The translations under genes were made by a program, and so were the position numbers. A DNA stretch of 64,000 bases from an uncultured Flavobacteriaceae bacterium. Lineage in GTDB: Bacteria; Bacteroidota; Bacteroidia; Flavobacteriales; Flavobacteriaceae. Under the pieces are notes generated by a model that worked only from the letters and a program-made list of their open reading frames with translations, did not search any database and had not been told where the DNA came from. The DNA lies in contig CAKZOO010000113.1 of the NCBI GenBank assembly GCA_937136455.1, positions 248,001 through 312,000 of the forward strand, in the 5' to 3' direction. Position 1 is the first letter of the stretch; every line of letters starts with the position of its first letter. Shown in pieces: positions 1-8,971 of the stretch.

Positions 1-670
1 GTCGATCGAGTGTCAGCGTTAGCTTTGGATTTTCTTTTTTCATAGCAGCTCCAAGAGGGCTCCAAGACATAGGTGTTATTTTTTTCTCTAGGCATTGGTC
101 CAATTGACCGTTGTACATTGAATCGTACTTGGTTAATGAAATTTCAATTTGATTGATCTCAACCGAAATTTGCTTATCGATCATCGAGAGTTGAGAGGGA
201 GTAAAATTCGACACACCAAAGGAACGAATCATTTCTTTGTTCTTGAGATAGGTAATCGCTTCGGATATTTCATAGGGGTTCATCAGAGGACTCGGTCTGT
301 GTAATAAGAGTACGTCCAAATAATCCGTCTGTAAATTTTGAAGGGATTGCTTTACAGAATTTATAATATACTCTTTGGTATAATTATAGTGATGTACCAT
401 ATAATTTCTGCGATCACAGACCCTTGAAATACCGCATTTACTGATGAGTTCAATGGATTCTCTTTCAATTCCACTTTCTTTAAATGCTGCACCAAACTCA
501 GCTTCGTTGGAATAATCTCCATAAATATCTGCATGATCAAAGGTGCTGACTCCAATAGATACACAGTGTTCGATTAATGAGGCCATTTCTTTAGTAGAAT
601 AATTTTTGCCCCATTCTCCCCAGGTCATGGTTCCTGAGATGATAGATGAAAAGTTTACTTTTTTAGACAT
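1..670 (-). CDS. Aldo/keto reductase (C-terminus beyond window)
   Basis: NAD(P)H-dependent aldo/keto reductase, probably close to the YdhF group. Only the first 223 codons lie in the window; the gene runs off base 1. Reading back from the ATG at 668-670 gives MSKKVNFSSIISGTMTWGEW. The family tetrad is complete: Asp45 and Tyr50 in FDHADIYG, Lys78 in LISKCG and His124 in LLLHRPSP. The strand FGVSNFTPSQL and the segment MSWSPLGA are also typical of the barrel. It is transcribed divergently from moxR across 130 bases. The substrate cannot be inferred. The family call is firm; the cut is an edge effect, not a pseudogene. Confidence 0.9.
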   Translation of the reverse strand, partial: MSKKVNFSSIISGTMTWGEWGKNYSTKEMASLIEHCVSIGVSTFDHADIYGDYSNEAEFGAAFKESGIERESIELISKCGISRVCDRRNYMVHHYNYTKEYIINSVKQSLQNLQTDYLDVLLLHRPSPLMNPYEISEAITYLKNKEMIRSFGVSNFTPSQLSMIDKQISVEINQIEISLTKYDSMYNGQLDQCLEKKITPMSWSPLGAAMKKENPKLTLTLDR

Positions 671-730
671 GCTTAGAGGTTTTGAATCCTTAAAATCATC
701 ATAAAAATTAAGGTGTTAGGCTTATTTTAA

Positions 731-748
731 CCTATCGTTAACAATAGG
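731..748. promoter_or_regulatory. 18-bp near-perfect palindrome between akr and moxR
   Basis: CCTATCGTTAACAATAGG reads the same on both strands at 8 of 9 paired positions, centred on GTTAAC. It sits in the 130-base gap between the divergent aldo/keto reductase and moxR genes, 53 bases upstream of the moxR start. The symmetry and position fit a dimeric repressor or activator site. No regulator is encoded beside it, so the binding protein is unknown. Confidence 0.4.
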
Positions 749-800
749 TGTAAGATATAATTTTTTAATTGCAAGCACAATTTATAAAGCTTCGATTTTT

Positions 801-1802
801 ATGGAAGAAAACAGAACGATTGATATCGCACAAATCAATGAAAAGATAGCTCAAGAAAGTGCGTTTATTGACTTACTTATTCAAGAAATGGATAAGGTAA
901 TAGTAGGGCAAAGACAAATGGTGGAACGATTGTTAATCGGACTTTTAGGTCAAGGACATATTCTTTTAGAAGGAGTTCCTGGACTTGCAAAAACACTTGC
1001 GATAAACACCCTTGCCAAAGCAGTAAAAGGAAGTTTTAGCAGAATTCAATTTACACCGGATCTCTTACCTGCTGATGTTATTGGAACCCTGATTTACAAT
1101 ATGAAAGAGAATGACTTCTCCATTAAAAAAGGGCCCATTTTTGCAAATTTTGTACTTGCAGATGAGATTAACAGAGCTCCGGCTAAGGTGCAATCAGCAC
1201 TCTTAGAGGCGATGCAAGAAAAGCAAGTAACCATCGGGGACGAAACTTTTATACTCGATAAACCTTTTTTGGTATTGGCAACCCAAAACCCAGTTGAACA
1301 AGAGGGAACCTATCCACTTCCAGAAGCACAGGTCGATCGTTTTATGCTCAAAACAGTAATCACTTACCCTAAGATGAATGAAGAACAGTTGGTGATGCGT
1401 CAAAATTTAATGGGGGACTATCAACAAGTTAAGCCTGTGGTAAGTGTCAAGCAAATTCTCTCAGCTCAAGAAGCAGTTAGAGAAGTCTATATGGATGAGA
1501 AGATTGAAAAGTATATCTTGGATTTAATCTTTGCAACTCGTTTCCCAGAAAAGTTCAACCTAGAACATTTAAAACCGTTGATCAGTTTTGGAGCTTCTCC
1601 TAGAGGGTCCATCAATCTTGCCATAGCTGCAAAGTGTTACGCCTTTATCAAAAGAAGAGGTTATGTAGTTCCTGAAGATGTCAGAGCAGTAGTTCACGAT
1701 GTACTCAGACACCGTATCGGAATTACTTATGAGGCTGAGGCAGAAAATGTCAGTACCGAAGATATCATCAATAGCATCGTCAATGAAGTAGAAGTTCCAT
1801 AG
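801..1802 (+). CDS. moxR: MoxR-family AAA+ ATPase
   Basis: AAA+ ATPase of the MoxR group, thought to act as a chaperone-like partner of von Willebrand A (vWA) domain proteins. The 333 residues carry Walker A GVPGLAKT (Lys64), Walker B FVLADEINRAP and the sensor-like segment VLATQNPVEQEGTYPLPEAQ minus its last residue, followed by the C-terminal lid helices. It is the first gene of an eight-gene cluster that continues through batE, 26 bases before the DUF58 gene. In Bacteroides fragilis this cluster was linked to aerotolerance; the client process is still unclear. Family assignment is very safe; the exact function is inferred from context. Confidence 0.95.
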   Translation: MEENRTIDIAQINEKIAQESAFIDLLIQEMDKVIVGQRQMVERLLIGLLGQGHILLEGVPGLAKTLAINTLAKAVKGSFSRIQFTPDLLPADVIGTLIYNMKENDFSIKKGPIFANFVLADEINRAPAKVQSALLEAMQEKQVTIGDETFILDKPFLVLATQNPVEQEGTYPLPEAQVDRFMLKTVITYPKMNEEQLVMRQNLMGDYQQVKPVVSVKQILSAQEAVREVYMDEKIEKYILDLIFATRFPEKFNLEHLKPLISFGASPRGSINLAIAAKCYAFIKRRGYVVPEDVRAVVHDVLRHRIGITYEAEAENVSTEDIINSIVNEVEVP

Positions 1803-1828
1803 GATTCAACAGGGGGATAAAGCAGAGG

Positions 1829-2695
1829 ATGGATACTAAAGCGCTTTTAAAGAAAGTTCGAAAGATTGAGATTAAAACTCGTAGACTTTCCGATCATATT
1901 TTCGGAGGGGAATATCACTCTACCTTTAAGGGAAGGGGGATGACCTTTAGCGAGGTGAGACAATATCAGTTTGGAGATGATGTAAGAGCTATCGATTGGA
2001 ACGTGACTGCTCGCTATAACGAACCTTATGTCAAAGTGTTTGAAGAGGAACGTGAGCTTACCATGATGCTAGTAGTCGATGTATCGGCGTCTGGACAGTT
2101 TGGTACCTTAGAGAGCAGCAAGAAAGAATTCATTACTGAGATTTCGGCTACCTTGGCTTTTTCTGCAATGCAAAATAATGACAAGGTGGGGTTGTTGTTG
2201 TTTACCGATCAAATAGAACTGTTCATACCGCCCAAAAAAGGGAAGAGCCACATTCTGAGAATCATTAGAGAACTCATAGAGTTCGAACCAAAACACACCG
2301 CAACAGATATCAATGTTCCATTGGAATACTTGGGAAATGTGCTCAAGAAAAAAGCGATTGTCTTCTTATTATCCGACTTTGTTTCTAAAGACTATATGCC
2401 TTCACTCAGAGTCGTTGCCAAAAAACACGACCTCACAGGAGTTCGCATTTATGATCCAAGAGATGAACAATTGGAAAACATCGGTTTGGTTCCCATGATT
2501 GACTTGGAGACCCAAAAAACGACCTACGTTGCGACGAGTTCAAAAAAAGTTCGATTGGAGTACGATGCTTACTACAAAAAAATGCAAGGGCAGTTTAAAG
2601 ACTCTTTTACCAAATCTGGAGCTGGAGCTTTAGATTGCAGCGTTCGAGATAGTTATGTCAAAAAACTAATGGGTTATTTTAAACAAAGAGGCTAA
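1829..2695 (+). CDS. DUF58 protein (vWA-like) of the Bat operon
   Basis: Soluble 288-residue DUF58 protein, the usual partner encoded directly after moxR. The N-terminal part contains RQYQFGDDVRAIDWNVTAR, the DUF58 signature, and then a vWA-like fold with DVSAS, a MIDAS-type DxSxS metal site, at about residue 87. It has no signal peptide or membrane helix, so it should act in the cytoplasm with MoxR. Its stop codon is followed directly by the start of the next gene at 2696, which suggests translational coupling. Family call is strong; molecular role unknown. Confidence 0.92.
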   Translation: MDTKALLKKVRKIEIKTRRLSDHIFGGEYHSTFKGRGMTFSEVRQYQFGDDVRAIDWNVTARYNEPYVKVFEEERELTMMLVVDVSASGQFGTLESSKKEFITEISATLAFSAMQNNDKVGLLLFTDQIELFIPPKKGKSHILRIIRELIEFEPKHTATDINVPLEYLGNVLKKKAIVFLLSDFVSKDYMPSLRVVAKKHDLTGVRIYDPRDEQLENIGLVPMIDLETQKTTYVATSSKKVRLEYDAYYKKMQGQFKDSFTKSGAGALDCSVRDSYVKKLMGYFKQRG

Positions 2696-4303
2696 ATGAT
2701 TCAAAACAGTACTAATAGAATTACTAAAACCCTACTTTTTACAGTGGTGGTTTTTGCTGTCTTGACTTCAAAGGCTCAGGTGGTCAGTTCGATCGACAGA
2801 GATCAAATCAAAATAGGAGAACAAATCACCTATAGTATCCAAGCAACTTTGGACAGCACCTCTCAGGTTGCTTTTCCAAAAGCTTTGTTTTTTCCGTTAG
2901 AAGTGGTCAAGGCCCCTAAAGCGGATACCATAGTCTTAGATGGTAAGTGGAAAATTCTTCAAAAATATCAATTAACTCAATTTGATTCTGGACATTTTCA
3001 GCTGCCTAAACTAAAAGTCTATATCGACTCGCTTTCCTATGAAACGGATACTTACGATATCGTAGTCAACGATGTAGCGGTTGATACCACCCAACAAAAG
3101 ATGTATGATATCAAACCGATTATCCAAGTTGAGAAATCATTTCAAATGCCTTGGAATTGGATTGTTTTAGCGCTAATTCTCTGTGGGATAGCTTATGGAT
3201 TTTACCTCTATTACAAAAAGGGTATTGAAAAATTTGAAAAGAAAGAAGAGGCTTTAATCCCAGCATTTGACAAGGCACTCAACGCCCTGGAAGAACTCGA
3301 AAAATCACAATACCTCATCAAAGAAGAATACAAGGAATATTATTCTCAGCTCACTAATATTGTTCGATCGTATTTAGAAGAGGAGATTCACATCTCAGCT
3401 TTGGAGAGTACGACTGAGCAGTTAATCGATCACTTAGAACTTTTAAAAGATTCAGGTGCATTGGATTTGGATCAACAGACCATCGATCGCTTTGATCAAA
3501 TTCTCAAGACAGCAGATCTAGTTAAATTTGCCAGGTCAAAACCAGAACTCTCAAAGGCAGAATTGGATCGAGAACAGCTTAGAGAAGTAGTGGTGAAAAC
3601 CAAGGAGGCGATTCCAGAGCCTACTGAGGAAGAACTCATGCAGCAAGAGGAATTTAAACAGGCCCTTTTACAAGCTGAGAAAAAAAGAAAAATAAGACAT
3701 ATCAAATGGGCTGTTGCGACACTAGTGGTAGCTCTAATAAGTACTGGAGTATTCTATGCAGGACCTAAAAAAGTATGGGATACCTTGACTTTTAATTCCT
3801 CAAAGCAGCTATTGGAATCCAATTGGGTCAACTCTTCTTATGGAGCTCCCCCAATCCAATTGAGCACTCCTAAAGTATTGATACGAGATTTAAAAGCAGT
3901 TCCTGCAAGTGGAGAGGCACAACGCCAACTATTTAGTTTAGAGCAAAAAGAGTTTTCAATTTATTTGACCACCTTAAAACTACAAAGCGAAGAGGAGCCA
4001 AATTTTGATCAACTTGCAGAGAGCAGTATAGCCTATTTAGAAACCCTTGGAGGAAAAAATATCATCACTAGACAAGAAGCCTATACGACTGTAGATGGTG
4101 TGCAGGGGATTAAAGTGTTTGGTCGTTTTACAGTTGACCAAGAATCAAATGAAGAAAAAATGGTTTATGAACTCTATATATTTGGAGGCAAAGGTTTTGC
4201 ACAACAACTATTGTTAGTTCACCAAGAAAACCAATACAACGATCAAATAAAAGAACAGCTTTTGGGATCGATACGACTTAAAGAAATAGACACAGATGAA
4301 TAA
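2696..4303 (+). CDS. Membrane protein, BatD/DUF4381-like, with extra C-terminal domain
   Basis: A 535-residue protein between the DUF58 gene and batA. It starts with a signal-like segment ending near TSKAQ, followed by a beta-rich extracytoplasmic region of about 125 residues. A membrane helix (WNWIVLALILCGIAYGFYLY, about 155-175) leads into a charged helical region of about 150 residues that resembles DUF4381. A second helix (WAVATLVVALISTGVFYAG, about 338-356) precedes a further domain of about 170 residues. The position matches the DUF4381-type gene of proteobacterial moxR-vWA operons. Its end overlaps batA by 8 bases. The C-terminal domain is not one I recognise. Confidence 0.7.
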   Translation: MIQNSTNRITKTLLFTVVVFAVLTSKAQVVSSIDRDQIKIGEQITYSIQATLDSTSQVAFPKALFFPLEVVKAPKADTIVLDGKWKILQKYQLTQFDSGHFQLPKLKVYIDSLSYETDTYDIVVNDVAVDTTQQKMYDIKPIIQVEKSFQMPWNWIVLALILCGIAYGFYLYYKKGIEKFEKKEEALIPAFDKALNALEELEKSQYLIKEEYKEYYSQLTNIVRSYLEEEIHISALESTTEQLIDHLELLKDSGALDLDQQTIDRFDQILKTADLVKFARSKPELSKAELDREQLREVVVKTKEAIPEPTEEELMQQEEFKQALLQAEKKRKIRHIKWAVATLVVALISTGVFYAGPKKVWDTLTFNSSKQLLESNWVNSSYGAPPIQLSTPKVLIRDLKAVPASGEAQRQLFSLEQKEFSIYLTTLKLQSEEEPNFDQLAESSIAYLETLGGKNIITRQEAYTTVDGVQGIKVFGRFTVDQESNEEKMVYELYIFGGKGFAQQLLLVHQENQYNDQIKEQLLGSIRLKEIDTDE

Positions 4304-5291
4304 TGTAACCTTTGCAAATCCTGAGTTTTTCTGGCTGCTATTGGTACTGCCACTCATCCTTCTTTGGTTCTACCTCAAAAGGTATTTCCAAAAGGCGCGT
4401 TTGAGTATGTCAACTCTTGAAGGGATTCGATCCAAAACCTATCACCATTGGTTATTGATTGGTTCAAAAGGATTAAAAGTTGCTGCTTTTGCTGCACTTA
4501 TTGTTGCACTTGCTCGACCTCAAATTGTATCGGTGGATGCGAAGACTCAAACCACCAAGGGAATCGATATTGTCATGGCAATCGATGTTTCATCGAGTAT
4601 GTTGGCAAAGGATTTAAAACCCAATCGACTAATCGCCCTAAAAGATGTGGCCTCTGAATTTATAAAAGACCGTTCCTCTGATCGAATCGGATTGGTAGTC
4701 TACGCTGGAGAGAGTTATACAAAAACTCCGATTACCTCTGATAAAAATATTGTGCTACAATCGCTCAGAGAAATTGACAACGGTATTCTAGAAGATGGAA
4801 CGGCCATCGGAATGGGATTGGCCACCTCTGTAAATCGATTAAAAGATTCAAAGGCACTTTCAAAGGTGATCATACTGTTGACAGATGGGATTAATAATGC
4901 GGGATTTATCGAGCCTAAAACAGCTTCAGATCTGGCATTGGAATACAATATCAAGGTATATACGATTGGTCTTGGAACCAATGGAAATGCCATTTCTCCA
5001 ATAGGATACAATCCCGACGGCTCCTATCGATACGGAATGCGTCAAGTTGAGATTGACGAAGAACTCTTAAAAGAAATCGCAGCCCTAACAGGTGGAAAGT
5101 ATTTTAGAGCGACGGATAATCAAAAACTGGAATCTATATATCAGGAAATCAATAAACTAGAAAAAACAGAGGTAGAAGAATTTAAATTTTATTCTTACGA
5201 AGAAAAATACCGTTGGTGGGCACTTCTAGCATTTGCTCTATTGAGCCTTGACTTTCTGTTGAATAAAACCCTATTGAGAAGCTTTATTTAG
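4296..5291 (+). CDS. batA: BatA, membrane-anchored vWA protein
   Basis: BatA-type protein of 331 residues. Two N-terminal hydrophobic helices (about 10-25 and 55-72) precede a vWA domain whose MIDAS motif DVSSS lies near residue 92; a C-terminal helix (WWALLAFALLSLDFLL) forms a hairpin anchor. The first helices carry the NPEFFWLL motif common to the family. MIDAS sites bind a divalent ion and mediate protein contacts, so BatA probably forms a membrane complex with BatB and is acted on by MoxR. It overlaps the upstream gene by 8 bases and abuts batB with no gap. Phenotypic role, aerotolerance or envelope stress, is by family analogy. Confidence 0.92.
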   Translation: MNNVTFANPEFFWLLLVLPLILLWFYLKRYFQKARLSMSTLEGIRSKTYHHWLLIGSKGLKVAAFAALIVALARPQIVSVDAKTQTTKGIDIVMAIDVSSSMLAKDLKPNRLIALKDVASEFIKDRSSDRIGLVVYAGESYTKTPITSDKNIVLQSLREIDNGILEDGTAIGMGLATSVNRLKDSKALSKVIILLTDGINNAGFIEPKTASDLALEYNIKVYTIGLGTNGNAISPIGYNPDGSYRYGMRQVEIDEELLKEIAALTGGKYFRATDNQKLESIYQEINKLEKTEVEEFKFYSYEEKYRWWALLAFALLSLDFLLNKTLLRSFI

Positions 5292-6341
5292 ATGATACAA
5301 TTAGACGAGCACATATACTTATACTTGTTGGGAATTCTTCCTTTGTTTGTGCTATTGCAACTGGCACTATCGATATGGAAGAAAAAAGCTCAAAAGCGAT
5401 TTGCTTCATCATCGAGGCTCCAATTGTTAGCCCCTGAAGTATCTCCGTCTAAAGCGAATTTAAAACTCATCATCCAACTCTTAGGATTTACAGCATTGAT
5501 TTTCGCATTGGTCAACCCCAAGGCTGGAACTCGAATGGAAACCATTAAACGAGAAGGAGTAGACATTGTTTTTGCCATAGACGTTTCAAAGAGTATGCTG
5601 GTAGAAGATATGGCTCCAAACCGATTGGAGAAAGCAAAGCGTATTGTTTCTGAAATTATCAATCAATTAGCGAGTGACCGAATCGGAATTATCGCTTATG
5701 CTGCAGGAGCCTATCCTCAGCTACCCATCACTACCGATTTTGGAGCGGCTAAAATGTTCCTTCAATCGCTCAATACCGATATGCTCTCATCTCAAGGAAC
5801 CGATTTGGGAGAGGCCATTAAATTAGCGACTACTTATTACAATGACGAGGCGCAGACGAACCGAATTTTGTTTATCATATCCGATGGAGAAGATCACTCT
5901 GAAAGCGGAATAGAATCAGTAATCGAAGAGGCTCTCGAACAAGGGATAAAGATATTTACCATTGGAGTTGGAACTTCTAAGGGGGGTCCTATTCCTATCA
6001 AGGAAAAGGGAATCGTTCAGGAGCTTAAAAAGGATGAAAACGGTGAGGTGGTGATTTCAAAACTCAGAGCGGAACTCTTACAGCAAATAGCCGATTTAGG
6101 AAAAGGAACCTACCTATACGGACAACAGACAGAAGCGACCGTTAGTTCGATCAAAGAAGAATTGGATCAACTGGACAAGACGGAATTTGAAACCCAACAG
6201 TTTTCTGATTACAAAGATCAGTTCCAGTGGTTTATCGCCTTCGCTTTAGTGTTGTTTGCAATCGATATCCTTATATTGGATCGAAAAACCCATTGGTTTA
6301 CGCGTTTAAACTTATTTAAAGAGCATCAAGATGAAAATTAA
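5292..6341 (+). CDS. batB: BatB, membrane-anchored vWA protein
   Basis: Paralogue of BatA with 349 residues and the same layout: two N-terminal membrane helices, a vWA domain with MIDAS DVSKS near residue 92, and a C-terminal helix (FQWFIAFALVLFAIDILIL). Both carry the DRIG..Y sequence after the MIDAS site, supporting duplication. The start codon directly follows the batA stop and its 3' end overlaps batC by 11 bases, so the two vWA proteins and the TPR protein are likely made in fixed proportion. Function is inferred from the Bat family. Confidence 0.92.
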   Translation: MIQLDEHIYLYLLGILPLFVLLQLALSIWKKKAQKRFASSSRLQLLAPEVSPSKANLKLIIQLLGFTALIFALVNPKAGTRMETIKREGVDIVFAIDVSKSMLVEDMAPNRLEKAKRIVSEIINQLASDRIGIIAYAAGAYPQLPITTDFGAAKMFLQSLNTDMLSSQGTDLGEAIKLATTYYNDEAQTNRILFIISDGEDHSESGIESVIEEALEQGIKIFTIGVGTSKGGPIPIKEKGIVQELKKDENGEVVISKLRAELLQQIADLGKGTYLYGQQTEATVSSIKEELDQLDKTEFETQQFSDYKDQFQWFIAFALVLFAIDILILDRKTHWFTRLNLFKEHQDEN

Positions 6342-7200
6342 AGAAAGAACTATCAGTGTGATGATTGTGCTTTGCTTTTTTATGGGAGTCAGAGCTCAAG
6401 AAGAAGAGCCGATCAGCAAGAAGCAACAAAAAGAGGCTAACAACCTCACCTATGAAGGAAACGAGCGTCTAGCAGAGAGTGATTTTGTAAGTGCAGAAGC
6501 GAAGTATCGTGAATCAATTTCAATGAACCCTAAAGCCTTGAGCTCTAAATTTAATTTGGGGAATGCATATTACAATCAACAAGCATTGGACGAAGCAGTA
6601 TTGACCTATGTTAAATCTGGAAAAACTGCAGCGACTGAATTAGAACGCCATCAATCTTTACACAATTTAGGAAACACCATGATGCTCAAAAAGGATTATG
6701 CCAAGGCTGTCGAAGCTTATAAAGATGCCCTTAGAAACAATCCTACTGACGATGAAACTCGTTATAATCTAGCACTCGCCAAGAAGCTATTAGAAAATCA
6801 AAAGGAGCAAGAGAAGCAAGATCAAAACAAGGATAAAGAGAAGGACAAGCAAGATCAAAACGATCAAAATCAAGACAAGAAAGAGAACCAGGATCAGGGG
6901 GATCAACAAAAAGACGATCAAGGAGAGGAGCAAAAGGGAGATGACAAGGAAGATGAAAACGGAGATCCTAAAGAAGATCAGGGTGGTGAGAAAGAGGAAC
7001 AAAAAGAGGGAGATGGAGAGCAGAAAAAAGAACAACCTCAACAACCTCAAAACCAGCAGCCTCCAAGAAAGAGTCAACTTTCTCCAGAACAGATTAAAAA
7101 CTTATTAGAGGCGGTCCAAAATGAAGAAAAGAAATCCAAAGAAAAAATGGATGCTCAAAAAGTAAAAAAAGTACCGGTTAAAAAGAAAAAGGATTGGTAA
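6331..7200 (+). CDS. batC: BatC, exported TPR protein with low-complexity tail
   Basis: A 289-residue exported protein. The signal peptide (MKIKERTISVMIVLCFFMGVRAQ) is followed by tetratricopeptide repeats (about 40-150, for example KFNLGNAYYNQQALDEAV). From about residue 155 to 245 the chain is almost only Gln, Lys, Glu, Asp, Asn and Gly, a disordered, highly charged linker. A short C-terminal segment (LSPEQIKNLLEAVQNEEKKS) is the part usually conserved in BatC. The stop codon overlaps the batD start as TAATG. TPRs suggest a scaffold for the BatA/B/D/E assembly in the periplasm. Confidence 0.9.
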   Translation: MKIKERTISVMIVLCFFMGVRAQEEEPISKKQQKEANNLTYEGNERLAESDFVSAEAKYRESISMNPKALSSKFNLGNAYYNQQALDEAVLTYVKSGKTAATELERHQSLHNLGNTMMLKKDYAKAVEAYKDALRNNPTDDETRYNLALAKKLLENQKEQEKQDQNKDKEKDKQDQNDQNQDKKENQDQGDQQKDDQGEEQKGDDKEDENGDPKEDQGGEKEEQKEGDGEQKKEQPQQPQNQQPPRKSQLSPEQIKNLLEAVQNEEKKSKEKMDAQKVKKVPVKKKKDW

Positions 7201-8969
7201 TGAAAAACAGTAGGTTAGTTCATTTCTTAGTACTATTCGGTTTTTTGATCAGCCTTCAGGGGTTTGCTCAAGAGACCGTTGAATTTACGGTAAACTTATC
7301 CAAGAACAAATTGGGAATTAACGAACGGATTCGTGTCGATTTTAGCATGAATAAAGATGGCGATCAGTTTACCCCTCCCGATTTTAAAGGATTTAGAGTA
7401 GTGATGGGGCCTTCTCAGTCAACAAGTTCTTCTTGGATTAACGGAGTGAGGAGTTTTAAAAGAACCTTTTCCTACACCATTGCACCGATTCAAAAAGGGA
7501 CTTTTACCATTAATCAGGCCTCAGTGGTTATTGATGGTAAAACTTATAAGACACAATCTCAAGAGATCATTGTTACCGATGCCGTTAAAAAACCTAGTGA
7601 TCAGCTTACTGCTTATGATATAGCCGAAGAAAAGCTTCATCTGGTGGCTGAAGTTTCGAAAAGCAGTCCCTATTTAAACGAACCAATTACTGTCGTTTAT
7701 AAACTCTATGTAGGCGGAAACATTAATGTATCTAATTTTAGACCCTTAGAAAATCCTACTTACGAAAATTTTTGGTCTTCAGAAATACCTATTGAGAAAT
7801 ACAGTTTTAGCAATGGAACCTACAAAGGGGAGCCCTATAATGTTGTTGATTTAAAAAGGGTGGTGCTCTATCCACAAAAGACTGGAGAATTAGTTTTAGA
7901 ACCGCTCTCTTTAGAAATTACAGCCGATGTTCCAACCAATCGAAGAGACTTTTTTGGAGGGGTTATCTATTCATCGACCAATAAGGTGGTTTCAGCAGGG
8001 AAGCGTACCATCAACGTAAAATCACTTCCAGAAGAAGGAAAACCTACTAACTTCAGCGGTGCCGTTGGAGATTTTAACTTCTTTGTTGAAGCTTCTAAAA
8101 ACATCCTCAATGCTGGAGAATCTCTGCAACTAAAAGTTAGAGTAAAGGGAACTGGGAATCTCAAACTCTTTCAAATTCCAGATTTGAAGGTTCCTGCTTC
8201 AATAGAACGCTATGATCCTGAATTTTCGGAAGCTATAAAGACGACTTTTGGAGGAATGCAAGGTGAGGTTTCCAACGCCTATACTTTGGTGCCTGGATAC
8301 AAAGGCAAATATCCGATTCCTTCCATTAGCTTCTCCTATTTTAATCCTAAGACCAATCGCTACCACAGTATTGATTCAGAGGAGGTCTTACTTCAAATTC
8401 TAGAAGGTCCTGAACTGGAACAAGAACAGCAACCCAATCAAGTTCAGAAACTAGAGGTCGTTGCAGATGATCAGTTTAAGTTCATCGAATTGAAAACAAG
8501 TTTGAGCCCCATTGAAAAGAAAAAATTCTTTGGATCTATAAGTTATTATATAAGTTGGTTGCTCCCGTTGCTATTAATTCCACTTGCAATTATTTACGGT
8601 AAAAACAGACAAAAACGCAGGGGAGATATTGAAGGAAATAGATCTAGAAGAGCCAATCAACTAGCCAAAAAATACCTTTCAGCAGCTAAAAAAGCAATAG
8701 CGGATAAGGAAGGGTTTTACGTGGCTCTTGAAAGAGCCTTACACCATTTCTTAAAGGCGAAACTCAAAATTGAAACTTCAGAACTCAACAAGGATAAAAT
8801 TGTGGAAATTTTACTTGAACGAGGAATTGAAAACGATGATATTAAAGAATTGATTCAGCTTTTAGAGCACTGTGATATGGCCCGTTATAGTCCCATTTCT
8901 GCAGGAGAAATACAAACGGATTACGAGCAGTCAATCGCTACGATTACCAAACTCGATAAAAAGATATAA
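7200..8969 (+). CDS. batD: BatD, oxygen-tolerance family membrane protein
   Basis: BatD-family protein of about 589 residues. I start it at the ATG at 7200, which overlaps the batC stop as TAATG; a TTG two codons upstream is also in frame but less likely. A signal peptide (ending GFAQ) leads into several beta-sandwich modules in the periplasm, then a membrane helix (ISYYISWLLPLLLIPLAIIYG, about 447-467, first 20 or so residues) and a cytoplasmic helical tail of about 120 residues. Its N-terminal PDFKGFRVVMGPSQSTSSSW segment is typical of the family. It sits 2 bases before batE. Confidence 0.92.
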   Translation: MKNSRLVHFLVLFGFLISLQGFAQETVEFTVNLSKNKLGINERIRVDFSMNKDGDQFTPPDFKGFRVVMGPSQSTSSSWINGVRSFKRTFSYTIAPIQKGTFTINQASVVIDGKTYKTQSQEIIVTDAVKKPSDQLTAYDIAEEKLHLVAEVSKSSPYLNEPITVVYKLYVGGNINVSNFRPLENPTYENFWSSEIPIEKYSFSNGTYKGEPYNVVDLKRVVLYPQKTGELVLEPLSLEITADVPTNRRDFFGGVIYSSTNKVVSAGKRTINVKSLPEEGKPTNFSGAVGDFNFFVEASKNILNAGESLQLKVRVKGTGNLKLFQIPDLKVPASIERYDPEFSEAIKTTFGGMQGEVSNAYTLVPGYKGKYPIPSISFSYFNPKTNRYHSIDSEEVLLQILEGPELEQEQQPNQVQKLEVVADDQFKFIELKTSLSPIEKKKFFGSISYYISWLLPLLLIPLAIIYGKNRQKRRGDIEGNRSRRANQLAKKYLSAAKKAIADKEGFYVALERALHHFLKAKLKIETSELNKDKIVEILLERGIENDDIKELIQLLEHCDMARYSPISAGEIQTDYEQSIATITKLDKKI

Positions 8970-8971
8970 GT

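Noticed and set aside
1..670. Aldo/keto reductase as a pseudogene
   Set aside because: The frame is open without interruption and keeps the whole catalytic tetrad; it is only cut by the window edge.
6790..7077. Minus-strand 95-codon Leu/Ile/Phe-rich open frame
   Set aside because: It is the antisense of the Lys/Glu/Gln-rich BatC linker; hydrophobic codons arise simply from reading A-rich coding DNA backwards.
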